64,000 nt of DNA from Candidatus Lumbricidiphila eiseniae (GCA_002529645.1 NAEP01000023.1:124001-188000); one strand, 5' to 3'; counted from the stretch's first letter, positions 19,851-30,231 are shown. The notes: generated by a model not told the origin, from the letters alone. Translations and numbers: made by a program.

Positions 19851-20437
19851 CCGAACAACGCGGTGAGGCGCGGGATGCTGCGCCCGAGGGGGTGGATGAG
19901 TTTGCCGCGGGTGTTGTGTCCGACGGGTCGGCGCGATTTGGAGGCATCCCGGACGCCTTTCAGCGGCTGTGGACCCCCCACCGACTCGTGTACCTGCAGG
20001 ATGGACAAGACCCGGATGACTGCCCGTTTTGCGGGGCTCCCGACATGACCGATGAGCAAGCGCTCATCGTGCACCGCGGGGTGCACGCTTACGTGCTGCT
20101 CAATCTCTACCCGTACAACAGCGGCCATATTCTTGTGTGTCCGTACCGCCACATTTCCCTCTATTCCGACGCACACATGACCGAGGTTGCCGAGATTGGC
20201 GAACTCACCCAGACCGCCATGCGGGTGATCCAGCAGGTGTCGCACTGTGACGGGTTCAATATCGGAATGAACCAGGGCAAGATTGCGGGTGCCGGGATCG
20301 CGGAACACCTTCACCAGCACATTGTTCCGCGCTGGGCACAGGATGCGAACTTCTTCCCGATCATCGCCCGGACCAAGGCGATTCCCCGGTTGTTGGGGGA
20401 TGTCCGTGCGGCTTTCGCTGCGGCGTGGCCGATGTAG
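19847..20437 (+). CDS. HIT-domain nucleotide hydrolase or phosphorylase
   Basis: The histidine triad is [11 protein letters not shown]. The body carries [21 protein letters not shown] and [12 protein letters not shown], matching the actinobacterial HIT proteins related to Ap4A phosphorylase. The CxxC in CPFC may hold zinc. It is overlapped with thrS, the usual actinobacterial neighbour, followed by the PLP pathway genes. The substrate is unproven but is likely a dinucleoside polyphosphate. Confidence 0.9.
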   Translation: MTEQRGEARDAAPEGVDEFAAGVVSDGSARFGGIPDAFQRLWTPHRLVYLQDGQDPDDCPFCGAPDMTDEQALIVHRGVHAYVLLNLYPYNSGHILVCPYRHISLYSDAHMTEVAEIGELTQTAMRVIQQVSHCDGFNIGMNQGKIAGAGIAEHLHQHIVPRWAQDANFFPIIARTKAIPRLLGDVRAAFAAAWPM

Positions 20438-20494
20438 GTGTGGGCGGAATATTTGGGCGTCGAATAACCCGATTGCCGGAATAGGATGGTGACT

Positions 20495-21406
20495 ATGGCA
20501 ACAGCATCAGACCCCTCCACCACCGCTCACACCGGTTCCACCCGCGTGAAACGCGGCCTGGCTGACATGCTCAAGGGCGGTGTCATTATGGACGTTGTCA
20601 CCGCTGAGCAGGCTCGAATCGCGGAGGATGCCGGCGCGGTCGCGGTCATGGCGCTCGAGCGGGTGCCCGCGGATATTCGGGCCCAGGGTGGTGTCGCGCG
20701 AATGAGCGACCCCGACCTCATCGACTCGATTATCGCCGAGGTCTCCATCCCGGTTATGGCAAAGGCGCGCATCGGACACTTTGTTGAGGCACAGGTGTTG
20801 CAGGCGCTCAACGTTGACTACATCGACGAATCCGAGGTGCTCTCGCCCGCCGACTTCGCCAACCACATCGACAAGTGGCAGTTCACGACACCGTTTGTCT
20901 GTGGTGCCACCAACCTGGGAGAGGCACTGCGGCGCGTCACCGAGGGAGCCGCGATGATTCGTTCCAAGGGTGAAGCCGGCACGGGGGACGTCTCGGAAGC
21001 AACCAAGCATATTCGCACCATCACCGCCGAGATTCGCGCGCTCACCGCGAAGAGTCCTGACGAGCTGTACGTTGCCGCGAAAGAACTGCAAGCGCCCTAC
21101 GAGCTGGTGCGCGAGGTCGCAGAGCTGGGTGCCCTCCCGGTCGTGCTCTTCACCGCGGGCGGAGTCGCAACCCCGGCGGATGCCGCAATGATGATGCAGC
21201 TCGGTGCCGACGGTGTCTTTGTTGGTTCGGGGATCTTCAAGTCTGGCAACCCGCAGGCGCGGGCGGCGGCGATTGTTAAAGCAACAACGTTCTACGACGA
21301 TCCGACGGTCATCGCCGAGGTGTCTCGCGGACTCGGTGAGGCAATGGTTGGCATTAACGTTGCTGATCTGGCGGCTCCGCACCGGCTTGCTGACCGCGGA
21401 TGGTGA
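20495..21406 (+). CDS. pdxS: Pyridoxal 5'-phosphate synthase, PdxS subunit
   Basis: PdxS condenses ribose 5-phosphate, glyceraldehyde 3-phosphate and ammonia into PLP. The conserved core includes [40 protein letters not shown] and the C-terminal [17 protein letters not shown] 20495 is preferred over ATG 20486 because AGGA lies 8 nt before it. It overlaps pdxT, its glutaminase partner, so ammonia is channelled within the complex. Confidence 0.97.
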   Translation: MATASDPSTTAHTGSTRVKRGLADMLKGGVIMDVVTAEQARIAEDAGAVAVMALERVPADIRAQGGVARMSDPDLIDSIIAEVSIPVMAKARIGHFVEAQVLQALNVDYIDESEVLSPADFANHIDKWQFTTPFVCGATNLGEALRRVTEGAAMIRSKGEAGTGDVSEATKHIRTITAEIRALTAKSPDELYVAAKELQAPYELVREVAELGALPVVLFTAGGVATPADAAMMMQLGADGVFVGSGIFKSGNPQARAAAIVKATTFYDDPTVIAEVSRGLGEAMVGINVADLAAPHRLADRGW

Positions 21407-22143
21407 CGGGTGCTCACACTCTGCGTCGTGACCGGGTCATGACAGAGCATCGAGACGGAGTCGCCGCGACCGGGTGGCCGGGTGTTGTCGCGACCGATGA
21501 GAGCCCGGATGCTCCGCGCATCGGTGTGCTCGCGCTCCAGGGCGACTTTCGAGAGCACGCCCGAATGCTCACAGAGCTCGGCGCTCGGGTCATCCGTGTG
21601 CGTCGCCCCGAAGACCTCAGCGGGATCGCCGGACTCGTGCTGCCCGGTGGCGAATCGACCGTCATGGACAAGCTTGCCCGGATGTCTGGACTCGTTACGT
21701 CGCTGCGGGTGGCGATCGCGGCGGGAATGCCCGCCTACGGTACCTGTGCCGGACTCATCCTGCTCGCTGATCGGGTGCTCGACGGGCTCACCGACCAGCA
21801 GACTCTCGGCGGGTTCGACATCACCGTGCGCCGTAACGCCTTCGGTTCGCAAAACGAGTCCTTTGAGACCGACCTGGATATCCCCCTACTCGGCGCACCT
21901 CCCGTGCACGCCGTGTTTATTCGCGCTCCGGTGGTGGAATCGCTCGGACCGGCGGTGACTGCGCTCGCCCGGCTCGAAGACGGTCGGGTCGTTGCCGTAG
22001 AACAGGGACACCTGCTCGGCACGAGCTTCCACCCCGAGATAATGGGGGACTACCGATTCCACGAGTACTTTCTCGCGAAGGTGCAGAAATCTGTTGCCGG
22101 TGGGCACAGCGGTGTGGCGAGCGTGGGGCGGCCCGCCCAATGA
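21400..22143 (+). CDS. pdxT: Pyridoxal 5'-phosphate synthase, PdxT glutaminase subunit
   Basis: PdxT is a class I glutaminase that feeds ammonia to PdxS. Motifs are [33 protein letters not shown], the nucleophile [14 protein letters not shown] and the catalytic His of [18 protein letters not shown]. At 247 aa it is longer than the usual about 200. The first 40 residues look non-conserved, so translation may begin at an internal codon such as ATG 21439; the overlap with pdxS supports 21400. Confidence 0.95.
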   Translation: MVTGAHTLRRDRVMTEHRDGVAATGWPGVVATDESPDAPRIGVLALQGDFREHARMLTELGARVIRVRRPEDLSGIAGLVLPGGESTVMDKLARMSGLVTSLRVAIAAGMPAYGTCAGLILLADRVLDGLTDQQTLGGFDITVRRNAFGSQNESFETDLDIPLLGAPPVHAVFIRAPVVESLGPAVTALARLEDGRVVAVEQGHLLGTSFHPEIMGDYRFHEYFLAKVQKSVAGGHSGVASVGRPAQ

Positions 22144-22829
22144 ACACGCAGTCACCCCAGTCACCGGTCGTGCCGCTCGGGCCCCGCATCACGACTCGAC
22201 GGGCCCGAGCACGGGCGGCACTATCGGTTGTGCTCGGAGCTGTGCTCGTGTTCGCCCCGGCGACAGGTGCGAGCGCTCACGCCCAGTTGCAGGAGAGTTC
22301 ACCGGCACCCGGGTCGGTGAGCACAGAGCCGCTGAGCCGCGTGAGTCTAAGCTTCAACGAACCGGTGCTTATCCTGTCGGAGGATGTCTCTGCGATCGTG
22401 GAGGTTATCGGACCGGATCAGCATCACTATGAAACCGGCTGTCCCACCGCCCGCGATCAGGTTGTGAGCGTGCCCGTTACGCTCGGGGCCACCGGTACCT
22501 ACACCGTCAACTGGCAGGTCGTCTCCGACGACGGTCATCCGGTGTCTGGAACATACACCTTCAGCTACCACCCCACCGCGACGGCCACTACCGCGACCGG
22601 TACCCTGTCTCGACCCTCGTGCTCGGCGGCGGCCTCGAATGCACCGGCGTTGGCACCAGCATCAACCCCGGCCACCGATGCCACACCCCTGCTGACAGGA
22701 TTCGCGCTGGTGATCGGCGTGCTTCTTGCGGTCGGAGCGGTGGCCTGGATCATGGCCGCCCGGCACCGACGCCGGGAGGCTGGGAGTGCCGGTGTGTCGG
22801 AGTCAGTGCCTCGGAATGGCGGCGAGTAG
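22140..22829 (+). CDS. CopC-domain secreted/membrane protein
   Basis: A signal peptide (ALSVVLGAVLVFAPATGASAHA) precedes the CopC-type beta-sandwich, with the N-terminal His after cleavage followed by QLQESSPAPGS, and the conserved VSDDGHPVSGTYTFSYH. A C-terminal membrane helix (FALVIGVLLAVGAVAWIMA) anchors it. CopC domains bind copper; the His after the signal peptide and the DGH motif are the usual ligands. It begins on the pdxT stop (ATGA). The 3' end overlaps the convergent ABC gene by 27 nt. Confidence 0.85.
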   Translation: MNTQSPQSPVVPLGPRITTRRARARAALSVVLGAVLVFAPATGASAHAQLQESSPAPGSVSTEPLSRVSLSFNEPVLILSEDVSAIVEVIGPDQHHYETGCPTARDQVVSVPVTLGATGTYTVNWQVVSDDGHPVSGTYTFSYHPTATATTATGTLSRPSCSAAASNAPALAPASTPATDATPLLTGFALVIGVLLAVGAVAWIMAARHRRREAGSAGVSESVPRNGGE

Positions 22830-24410
22830 TTCCCGCGTGTAGGTGTTCCGTGGTGAGCCGAAGATCTGGCCGGGCGTGCCGCTTTCCACGATCCGCCCGC
22901 GCTGCATGACGTGAACCTCGTCGGAGATCAGTCGCACGACGGCGAGATCGTGGCTGATAAAAAGATAGGTGAGCCCGAGCCGCTGCTGCAGATCGGCGAG
23001 CAGGTCAAGAATTTGCGCCTGCACGATCACATCGAGAGCCGATACGGCCTCGTCGAGGATAACAAGGTCTGGTTTCAGCGCGAGCGCCCGGGCAATCGCG
23101 ACGCGCTGCCGCTGGCCGCCCGAGAGAGCGTGCGGGAGCCGGGAGGCCAGCTCCCTCGGCAAGGCCACCTGGTCGAGAAGCTCACAGACACGCTCTCGTC
23201 GGGATGCCGCAGAGCCCACCCGGTGCACTCGCAACGGTTCCGTGATCGACTGTTCGATCGTGTACCGCGGGTCAAGTGAGGCATACGGGTTTTGGAACAC
23301 CGGCTGCACTCGACGTCTCAGCGCAAACATGTCACGCCGACTGAGTGCGGCAAGATCGACCCCGTCAACGAGAATGGAGCCACTGCTCGGGGCATCCAGG
23401 CCCAGGATGAGGTTTGCGGTCGTGGACTTACCAGAACCAGATTCGCCGACAATGGAGGTGGTCGTTCCGCGGGGGATGGTGAAACTCACACCGTCGACCG
23501 CGGTGAAGGTGGTGGGTTCACCGACTCTGGCTGAACGCAAAGGGTAAACCTTGCCCAGGTGGCGTACCTCAACGAGCGGAGCCGCCGCGGTGACAGGCCG
23601 TGGCACCGGAGTTGTCTGCAAGCTTGGTGCCGCCGCGATGAGCCGCCGCGTGTAGTCGTGCTGCGGGTCGGTCAGCACCTGCCGCGAACTGCCCGTTTCC
23701 ACGATCCGACCGCGAAACATGACGACGATCCGGTCGGCACGCTCGGCCGCGAGACCGAGGTCGTGAGTGATGAGCAGCACCGCGGTTCCCAGCTCCGAGG
23801 TGAGCGTATCCAACTGATCAAGGATGCGTCGCTGCACCGTCACATCCAGTGCCGATGTCGGCTCGTCTGCAATGAGCAGCCTCGGGCCGCAGGCGAGCCC
23901 CATCGCGATGAGAACCCGCTGACGCATACCCCCGGAAAACTCGTGCGGATACTGCCGCGCGCGCCGCGGGGCATCTGAAATTCCCACCGTCTCGAGCAGC
24001 TCAATGACCCGAGCCTGCGTTGCCTTACCCGAGGTGCGACCGTGAACATCGAGCGCTTCACCAATCTGGTGACCGATGCGGATAAGCGGATTGAGGTTGG
24101 ACATGGGATCCTGCGGCACCATCCCAATTTCCGCGCCGCGCAGCCGGATGAGCTCATTCACGGGCAGGGTCGTAAGATCGCGCCCGTCAAACCGGATGCT
24201 ACCACCCGTGATGTGACCGTTCTCCGGCAGTAGCCGAGTGATGGCGGCCGCGGTGGTTGACTTACCGGAACCGGATTCACCGACGATTGCGACGGTTTCC
24301 CCGGCCGCAACGTCAATGGAGACATCCTCGACGGCGGGCACCAGTGTCGATGCGCTCTGGAAACCGACCGAGAGGTTGCTGATGCGCAGGATCGGCGTTG
24401 TCGTTGTCAT
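22803..24410 (-). CDS. Duplicated ABC transporter ATPase (oligopeptide/dipeptide type)
   Basis: Two complete ABC ATPase domains are fused. Each has a Walker A (GESGSGKSTT) and a signature: FSGGMRQRV in domain 1 and LSGGQRQRVAIARAL in domain 2. Each also has a Walker B. This is the DppD-DppF type that powers peptide importers. ATG 24410 gives 535 aa; an upstream extension in the same frame lacks support. It is the last gene of the murein-recovery operon whose permeases and binding protein lie upstream (28.3-31.8 kb). Confidence 0.92.
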   Translation of the reverse strand: MTTTTPILRISNLSVGFQSASTLVPAVEDVSIDVAAGETVAIVGESGSGKSTTAAAITRLLPENGHITGGSIRFDGRDLTTLPVNELIRLRGAEIGMVPQDPMSNLNPLIRIGHQIGEALDVHGRTSGKATQARVIELLETVGISDAPRRARQYPHEFSGGMRQRVLIAMGLACGPRLLIADEPTSALDVTVQRRILDQLDTLTSELGTAVLLITHDLGLAAERADRIVVMFRGRIVETGSSRQVLTDPQHDYTRRLIAAAPSLQTTPVPRPVTAAAPLVEVRHLGKVYPLRSARVGEPTTFTAVDGVSFTIPRGTTTSIVGESGSGKSTTANLILGLDAPSSGSILVDGVDLAALSRRDMFALRRRVQPVFQNPYASLDPRYTIEQSITEPLRVHRVGSAASRRERVCELLDQVALPRELASRLPHALSGGQRQRVAIARALALKPDLVILDEAVSALDVIVQAQILDLLADLQQRLGLTYLFISHDLAVVRLISDEVHVMQRGRIVESGTPGQIFGSPRNTYTRELLAAIPRH

Positions 24411-24447
24411 GTCCACTCTCTTCAGTGTGTGCTGTGTCGTGTCTGGT

Positions 24448-25608
24448 TTAGGGTGCCGACACGGGCCGCGCGGATGTCGTGTGGGCTGTTGCGCCCAACA
24501 ACCCGGCACAGACCCTCTGCCAGAGTTCATCGGTCGGAACGGGGCGGGGAGTAAGCAGCCGGTTTGTCAACATGACAAGAGCAATATCGGCATCCGGGAT
24601 GAAGCCCACGGCAACACCCGTGAATCCGGGATGCCAGAGCAGCCGGTGAACACCGTCCGGCAGCAGGATGTCACGGCTGCGCCACCCGAGTGCTTGGCCG
24701 AGGTCCGGGCCATCCCTGCACGTATCGACGGTCAGTGCCCTCGACCAGAGTTCTGGGGCACCCGATCGTGCAGTGGTCGCACGATCGGGGGGTGCTGCGG
24801 CTGTGGCGAGCGCCGATGCGAGCACGAGCAGGTCATTCGCGGTGCCGAACAGCCCCGCGTGTCCGGCGACACCGCCGAAGGCGTGAGCACAATTACCGTC
24901 GTTGACCTCGCCGATCAGCTCTTGCTCACGCCACGGAAACTCGGCCTGCCTGAGTGTCGCACCGCTGAGCACCATCGGATACGGGGAACCGGAGGCCACC
25001 ATCTCGCGTTCACTCGCATCACCGCACGAACTCGCCGCGACAGGACCTCGAACCGGCCCGTATCCGGTGTGGGACATCCCGAGCGGCTCTGTCAGAAACT
25101 GCGTCATCGCATCGGCAAGGTGCGTGCCGGTGACCTTTTCGATGACGCGCCCGGCCAACAAGAATCCGAGGTCGGAGTAGTGGCGGGCGGTGCGCGGGCG
25201 ATAGCGCAGCGGTAGCCGGGTCAGCGCGCACCACGGATCGTCGTTCGCGAGATAGAGAGGCTGCCATTCCCAGAGACCCGCGCGGTGCGTGAGAAGGTCC
25301 CGCAGTGTGGTGTCTGGATGGCACGCCGTGCCGGGTAGGTAGTCACCGAGCAGATCATCCCACCGCAGTGAGCCGAGGGTGGCGAGTCGGAGGAGTGTGG
25401 TTGTCACGGCGATCTTTGTGAGCGAGGCCAGATCAAAGATCGTCTCGGTGGTCAGTGGGTCGCCACTGCTGTTACAGGCTCCGGTTGCGGCCAAAACCGT
25501 GCGGTTACGGTGCCGGATGCCCACGAGGGACCCGGGCGGGCCGTTCGGCGTGGCGATGAGCGCCTCGGCGGTGGCGGTGGCACGGGTGCTATCCAGGAGC
25601 GCTGTCAC
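24448..25608 (-). CDS. Serine beta-lactamase-fold hydrolase (class C/EstB-like)
   Basis: The SxxK motif lies at residues 62-65 (FDLASLTKIAV), with a Tyr-Ser-Asp (HYSDLGFLLAG) second element, the pattern of class C beta-lactamase-fold hydrolases and D-amino acid amidases or esterases. No signal peptide is seen, so it should be cytosolic. Its place between the GNAT gene and the ABC ATPase in an operon with murQ and anmK suggests processing of imported muropeptide material, but the substrate is inferred from context only. Confidence 0.82.
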   Translation of the reverse strand: MTALLDSTRATATAEALIATPNGPPGSLVGIRHRNRTVLAATGACNSSGDPLTTETIFDLASLTKIAVTTTLLRLATLGSLRWDDLLGDYLPGTACHPDTTLRDLLTHRAGLWEWQPLYLANDDPWCALTRLPLRYRPRTARHYSDLGFLLAGRVIEKVTGTHLADAMTQFLTEPLGMSHTGYGPVRGPVAASSCGDASEREMVASGSPYPMVLSGATLRQAEFPWREQELIGEVNDGNCAHAFGGVAGHAGLFGTANDLLVLASALATAAAPPDRATTARSGAPELWSRALTVDTCRDGPDLGQALGWRSRDILLPDGVHRLLWHPGFTGVAVGFIPDADIALVMLTNRLLTPRPVPTDELWQRVCAGLLGATAHTTSARPVSAP

Positions 25609-26201
25609 GGGGCATCCTGATCGTGGTGCGAGAGCACCTTCTGCAACCGGAGTTCGGGCACACCAAACTCAAGCTGGCTGCGGCTCGTACCGTCGGGCAT
25701 CCATCCGTGATGCCGGTAGAAGCCGAGTGCCGGATCGTTGGCGGCAAACACCCACAGCACGGCGGAGGTGAATCCCCACACACCCATGTCGGCCTCCGCC
25801 CGTCGCAACAGCGCGGATCCGGCACCTGTTCCCTGCGCCCGTGGCGAGACGTACAGGGAATGCACGAACCCGGTGCGCGGGCTGCGATCGTTGCGAGAAT
25901 ACCGGGTCACTCCCAGCACATCAGAACCGCGCGCCGCGACCAGAACCACCACGGGATTCGGGTTGTCGTCAGTGGCCACCGAGCCAGCCGACTCGCGGTA
26001 CCTCTGATCAGCGGATTCTCCCTCGGTGCGGCCGTCGTTGACAAAACGAGCAGCCCACAGCTCGCGCGCCCGAACCTCGGTCATCGCGGTAATGGTTGCG
26101 GCCGGAAGAAGGCTGCGGTAGCTGTTGTGCCAGCACGCGAGGAAGACCGTGACGATACTGTCGAGATCACGACGGGTTGCCACACGGATCTGCAGGGTCA
26201 T
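25605..26201 (-). CDS. GNAT-family N-acetyltransferase
   Basis: The 198-aa protein starts MTLQIRVATRRDLDSIVTVF and has the acetyl-CoA-binding signature VSPRAQGTGAGSALLRRAE, followed by VLWVFAANDPALGFYRHHGW. ATG 26201 overlaps the anmK stop (ATGA), which decides against the longer open frame. Its stop overlaps the next gene in the same way. The substrate is unknown; the operon suggests an amino-sugar or a peptide derivative. Confidence 0.88.
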   Translation of the reverse strand: MTLQIRVATRRDLDSIVTVFLACWHNSYRSLLPAATITAMTEVRARELWAARFVNDGRTEGESADQRYRESAGSVATDDNPNPVVVLVAARGSDVLGVTRYSRNDRSPRTGFVHSLYVSPRAQGTGAGSALLRRAEADMGVWGFTSAVLWVFAANDPALGFYRHHGWMPDGTSRSQLEFGVPELRLQKVLSHHDQDAP

Positions 26202-27364
26202 TGCGAGGCTGTGAGCGTCAGTGAGGTTATGGCGGTGACCGGGGTTGGCATGATCAGCGGCCCAGCACCGGGTGTAATGGTGCCAAGAATTCGGGCCACG
26301 CGGGCACCCGTCGCGCTGGGCACGATCGCGGGAACCCCGTGCAGCGTGCACCAGCCAATGAGGGCAAACAGAATTGCCTCTTTGCTCTCGGTCGGCACCC
26401 CGAGTTCATCGCTCAGCACGACCTCGACGCCGGGAAGCCCTTGTCGTAGACCCTGCAGCATGAGGGGGTTGCGGCAACCGCCGCCTGACACGACCAGGAA
26501 GCTCACCCCCTGCTGCACAACCTGAGCGATGATCGTTCGCACGGTCAACTCGGTGAGGGTTGCGACAAGGTCCACGGTGTCCACCGGATGCCCCAGCACA
26601 GCAAGCTGCTCCTGCACGTATCCGAGGTGAAAGTGTTCCTTGCCCGTGCTCTTTGGTGTCGGTCGTGCGTAGTACGGATCGCTGAGAAGCTGCGTGAGCA
26701 GCGCGTCATCCACTCGGCCTGATTGCGCGATGCGGGCACCATCGTCATAACCGTGCGGGGTGAGGTGGTGGGCGACGATCACCGCGTCAATGAGCGCATT
26801 GGCTGGACCAATGTCATAGGCGGTGACGTGATCACCGGTGATCACCGTCATATTGGAAATGCCACCGAGGTTGAGCGCGGCCGCTGTTCCTGCGTGACCG
26901 CGCAAGAGCAGATCATCGAGGAACGACACGAGGGGGGCACCGTGTCCACCCGCCGTGATGTCGCGGATTCGGGCATCCGACACCACCGGGGCCTGGATCC
27001 GTTCCGCGATCCACGCGGGTTGCCCGATTTGCAGGGTTCCGCGCGCGCGGTCACCGTCGACCCAGTGGTACACCGTCTGACCGTGCGAAGACACGGCATC
27101 CACGCCACCTACCGCTGTTGTTGCAGCCTCCGCGGCATCCGCGAATGCCTGACCGATGAGCGTGTCGAGCTGGCATATTTCGCTGAGCGTTGTGGGTGTC
27201 GGCGGCAACGCGGCACTGAGTCGTTTTCGCAGCTCTGGCCTGTAGGGCACGGATGTCTCGTACCGGAGCGTGCCCGTCACGGCACCGTTCTGCTCGGTGA
27301 ACTCGACGACGGCACAGTCGATCCCGTCGTGCGAGGTGCCGGAGATCATTCCCAGAATGCGCAT
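26198..27364 (-). CDS. anmK: Anhydro-N-acetylmuramic acid kinase
   Basis: AnmK opens 1,6-anhydroMurNAc while phosphorylating it, giving MurNAc 6-phosphate. The N terminus MRILGMISGTSHDGIDCAVV carries the ATP-binding signature. Further motifs are SHGQTVYHW, ALNLGGISNMTVI, YDIGPANALIDAV and LVVSGGGCRNPLM. The length of 388 aa fits. It lies 2 nt after murQ, which uses its product, so the pair forms consecutive steps of MurNAc recovery. Confidence 0.95.
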   Translation of the reverse strand: MRILGMISGTSHDGIDCAVVEFTEQNGAVTGTLRYETSVPYRPELRKRLSAALPPTPTTLSEICQLDTLIGQAFADAAEAATTAVGGVDAVSSHGQTVYHWVDGDRARGTLQIGQPAWIAERIQAPVVSDARIRDITAGGHGAPLVSFLDDLLLRGHAGTAAALNLGGISNMTVITGDHVTAYDIGPANALIDAVIVAHHLTPHGYDDGARIAQSGRVDDALLTQLLSDPYYARPTPKSTGKEHFHLGYVQEQLAVLGHPVDTVDLVATLTELTVRTIIAQVVQQGVSFLVVSGGGCRNPLMLQGLRQGLPGVEVVLSDELGVPTESKEAILFALIGWCTLHGVPAIVPSATGARVARILGTITPGAGPLIMPTPVTAITSLTLTASQ

Positions 27365-27366
27365 GA

Positions 27367-28278
27367 TTAGTCCTCCTCCAGGGCGCGGCGAAGGTATCCG
27401 CCCGTCTTTTCCAAACGCTGCGTCGCGGCCGCGAGGTCATCACCGCGAACAAGGGTCACGCACGCAATTTTGACGTCGTATCCGGATGCCTCCAGGGCGG
27501 CGCGCGCGGCCTTCGGCGTGACGTGCGCAATGCTCGCGACGATTCGTGTCGCCCGTTCTCGAAGCTTGTGGTTGCTCGGTTTCAGATCAACCATGAGGTT
27601 GCCATAGGCCTTGCCCTGTCGCACCATCACGATTGTCGAGAACATGTTCAGCACCAGTTTTTGCGCCGTTCCTGATTTCAGGCGGGTTGAGCCCGCAAGT
27701 ACCTCCGGTCCGACGTTGACCTCAATGCCGTGCTCGGCAGTGTCGCTGAGGAGGGTGTCAATATTGCACGAGAGCCCGATGGTGAGCGCACCGCGGCTCC
27801 GGGCGCGTGCAACCGCGGCCACAACAAACGGGGTGCGGCCACTGGAGGCGATTCCGATGACGGTATCCTGTGGTTCAACCTGCACCCGGTCGATGGCGGC
27901 CGCACCGGCTTCGGCATCGTCTTCTGCGCCCTCGACGGGTGATTCAATCGCAGTTGGACCGCCGGCCATGATGGCGAATACCCGGTCGGGGGGGGTATTG
28001 AAGGTTGGCGGGCACTCCGAGGCATCCAACACCCCCATTCGGCCGGCCGTGCCCGCACCGACATAGATGAGTCGCCCGCCGCCCGCCATCCGTTCGGAGG
28101 CTGCCTCAATGGCGGGCACGATGGTGGTGAAGGCGGCGGCAACCGCATACGACACCGTGTGATCGGCGGTGTTCATAAGAATCGCAAGCTCCGCGACGCT
28201 CAGGGTGTCGAGGTTCGCGAATCGGGGATCGCTCGCCTCGGTGGCGAGCAGACCGAGGTCTTCGGCAGTGTGGCTCAT
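27367..28278 (-). CDS. murQ: N-acetylmuramic acid 6-phosphate etherase
   Basis: MurQ cleaves the lactyl ether of MurNAc 6-phosphate to yield GlcNAc 6-phosphate and lactate. The SIS-domain motifs RLIYVGAGTAGRMGVLDASE and FNTPPDRVFAIMAGG, and the LKSGTAQKLVLNMFST segment, are characteristic. The 303-aa length is normal. Its start overlaps the permease gene by four bases, which ties the enzyme directly to the importer. Confidence 0.95.
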   Translation of the reverse strand: MSHTAEDLGLLATEASDPRFANLDTLSVAELAILMNTADHTVSYAVAAAFTTIVPAIEAASERMAGGGRLIYVGAGTAGRMGVLDASECPPTFNTPPDRVFAIMAGGPTAIESPVEGAEDDAEAGAAAIDRVQVEPQDTVIGIASSGRTPFVVAAVARARSRGALTIGLSCNIDTLLSDTAEHGIEVNVGPEVLAGSTRLKSGTAQKLVLNMFSTIVMVRQGKAYGNLMVDLKPSNHKLRERATRIVASIAHVTPKAARAALEASGYDVKIACVTLVRGDDLAAATQRLEKTGGYLRRALEED

Positions 28279-29156
28279 TGATTTCCTCGATTTCGGGGAT
28301 CAAAAACATCACGGAGACCGTCGCCCAGCAGGTTGAGCCCCACGACGAGCAGAACGACGATGGCACCGGGCGCGACCATGGTCCACGGTGCCACGGTGAC
28401 GAGGGCGCGGGCCTCGTACACCATCGACCCCAGGGATGCGGTGGGGGGTGGTGCCCCCAGACCCAGAAAGCTGAGGGATGCCTCGGTGAGCACCGCCCAC
28501 GAGAGCGACAGGGTCACCTGCACGATGATGATCGGTGCAATGTTGGGCAGTACGTGCCGGAACATGATCGCGGAGGGTCGTTGACCGATACTCGTGGCGG
28601 CACGCACGTAGTCCATCTCACGGAGCGCAAGCACGGGGCCGCGTGTGACTCGGATGAAGATCGGGACATAGACAACCGCGATGGCGATGGCGATGGTGAA
28701 CCAGTTGCGGGCAAACACGGAAGCCAATGACAGCGCGAGCAGTAGGGGTGGGAACGCAAAAAGCACATTCGCGACACCGGAGATGGCACCGTCAGACGGG
28801 CCACGGAAGAAACCAGCCGTCACTCCGCTGAGTGTTCCGACAAGCGTGGCAAAGCCAACCGCGACCACCGCGATGAGCATCGAACTGGCTGTTCCAGACA
28901 TGACACGCGAGAAGACATCCCGACCAAACTGATCCGTCCCAAACAGGTGGCCTCCGGACGGCGCCCGGAGGCGAACCGCGGGGTTTTGCGCGATGGGGTC
29001 GTAGGGGAGAAGACCGAACGCGGATGCCAGGCTGAACAGAAGTAAAAGACCAACGAGGATGGTTCCGATGAGCCCACTCCGGCTGCGGAAGATCAGTAGG
29101 AGTCGACGAAGGACGGTGCTGTCGGCGGTCGCGGTCGGTGTCATTATCGCGGTCAT
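28275..29156 (-). CDS. ABC transporter permease (DppC type)
   Basis: The 293-aa protein has an N-terminal membrane segment, a periplasmic loop with HLFGTDQFGRDVFSRVMSGT (the classic DppC/OppC sequence), and five more segments with the EAA loop RAATSIGQRPSAIMFRHVLPN. It pairs with the DppB-type permease, overlapped by four bases. The likely substrates are muropeptides or MurNAc-peptides, inferred from murQ and anmK in the same transcript. Confidence 0.92.
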   Translation of the reverse strand: MTAIMTPTATADSTVLRRLLLIFRSRSGLIGTILVGLLLLFSLASAFGLLPYDPIAQNPAVRLRAPSGGHLFGTDQFGRDVFSRVMSGTASSMLIAVVAVGFATLVGTLSGVTAGFFRGPSDGAISGVANVLFAFPPLLLALSLASVFARNWFTIAIAIAVVYVPIFIRVTRGPVLALREMDYVRAATSIGQRPSAIMFRHVLPNIAPIIIVQVTLSLSWAVLTEASLSFLGLGAPPPTASLGSMVYEARALVTVAPWTMVAPGAIVVLLVVGLNLLGDGLRDVFDPRNRGNQ

Positions 29157-30124
29157 TCTGCACGAACCCTTGGGTCGATCATCCGATAGAGAAGGTCAGT
29201 CACAAGATTCACAATGACAAACAGCACCGCAATGACAAGCACAGTGCTTTGCACGACGGCATACTCCTTGTGTTGAATGCCGATGAGAACCTGACGACCA
29301 ATGCCCGGGAGGGAGAAGATTTGCTCGACAACGACCGCACCACCGAGCAGGTAGCCGAATTGCAAGCCGGTCATGGTGATGATCGGCAGCAGGGCATTGC
29401 CGAGTACGTGTACGAACTGAAGTCGTCGCGGTGGTACTCCCTTGGCCCGGGCGGTACGGACGAAGTCGAGCGACCGCACATCCAGCACAGCGGTGCGGGT
29501 TGTGCGCATGATGGGGGCTGCGATTCCGAATCCCAACACGAGTGCGGGTAGCAGCATCTGTTTCAGGTTGAGCTCGGGATTCTCCGTGAGAGTAGCGTAG
29601 CCCGCGCCGTTCGGGTTGAACCCTAGCGAGGAGGAGAGCCAACTCAACAGGGCGGTTGCGAGCAAGAATGACGGGATGGACAGTCCGGCGAGGCCGATCA
29701 CCTGCCCAGTGGCATCCCGAATTGAATCGGGTTTTGAGGCCGAAAACATGCCCAGCGGGACACCAATGAGGAAGGCGATGACAATCGAGATGAGGGCGAG
29801 TTCGAGGGTGACCGGAAGCGAGTGAGCGGTCAGCTCCAACACGCTGTGATTGGCGCTCGCCGAGTAGCCCAGGTTACCGGTGACCACTCCGCCAATCCAG
29901 GTGAAAAATTGCACAATGAGTGGTTTGTCGAGACCGTAGTACGCCTCTAATGCGGTTCGTTGGGCAGGGGTGAGGGCGGCAGCTTCGGTTCCAAAACCCG
30001 CGATTATCTGGTTGCCGGGCAGTGCTCGGAGCATGACGAACACGAAGACTGCGACACCACAGACGGTGCCGAGCGAGGTGAGGGTTCGCCGCACGAGACG
30101 GTTTCTCAGCAGGTGTGGTAGCAA
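29153..30124 (-). CDS. ABC transporter permease (DppB type)
   Basis: The 323-aa protein begins with a membrane helix after LVRRTLTSLGT. Features of the DppB/OppB family include the periplasmic ALPGNQIIAGFG and DKPLIVQFFTWIGGVVTGNLGYS. The EAA loop is VRTARAKGVPPRRLQFVHVL and the last loop FSLPGIGRQVLIG. It is the first permease gene, 107 nt after the binding protein gene on the same strand. Confidence 0.92.
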   Translation of the reverse strand: MLPHLLRNRLVRRTLTSLGTVCGVAVFVFVMLRALPGNQIIAGFGTEAAALTPAQRTALEAYYGLDKPLIVQFFTWIGGVVTGNLGYSASANHSVLELTAHSLPVTLELALISIVIAFLIGVPLGMFSASKPDSIRDATGQVIGLAGLSIPSFLLATALLSWLSSSLGFNPNGAGYATLTENPELNLKQMLLPALVLGFGIAAPIMRTTRTAVLDVRSLDFVRTARAKGVPPRRLQFVHVLGNALLPIITMTGLQFGYLLGGAVVVEQIFSLPGIGRQVLIGIQHKEYAVVQSTVLVIAVLFVIVNLVTDLLYRMIDPRVRAE

Positions 30125-30231
30125 CGTTGGTCCCGAGGTCTAGGCCGGTGGGTGGGGGTGTGGCCGGTGGATGTCCCGGACCGGGTTGGCCGGTGGCGCG
30201 ACCGCGATGATCGTGCCACCGGCCGCTGCAA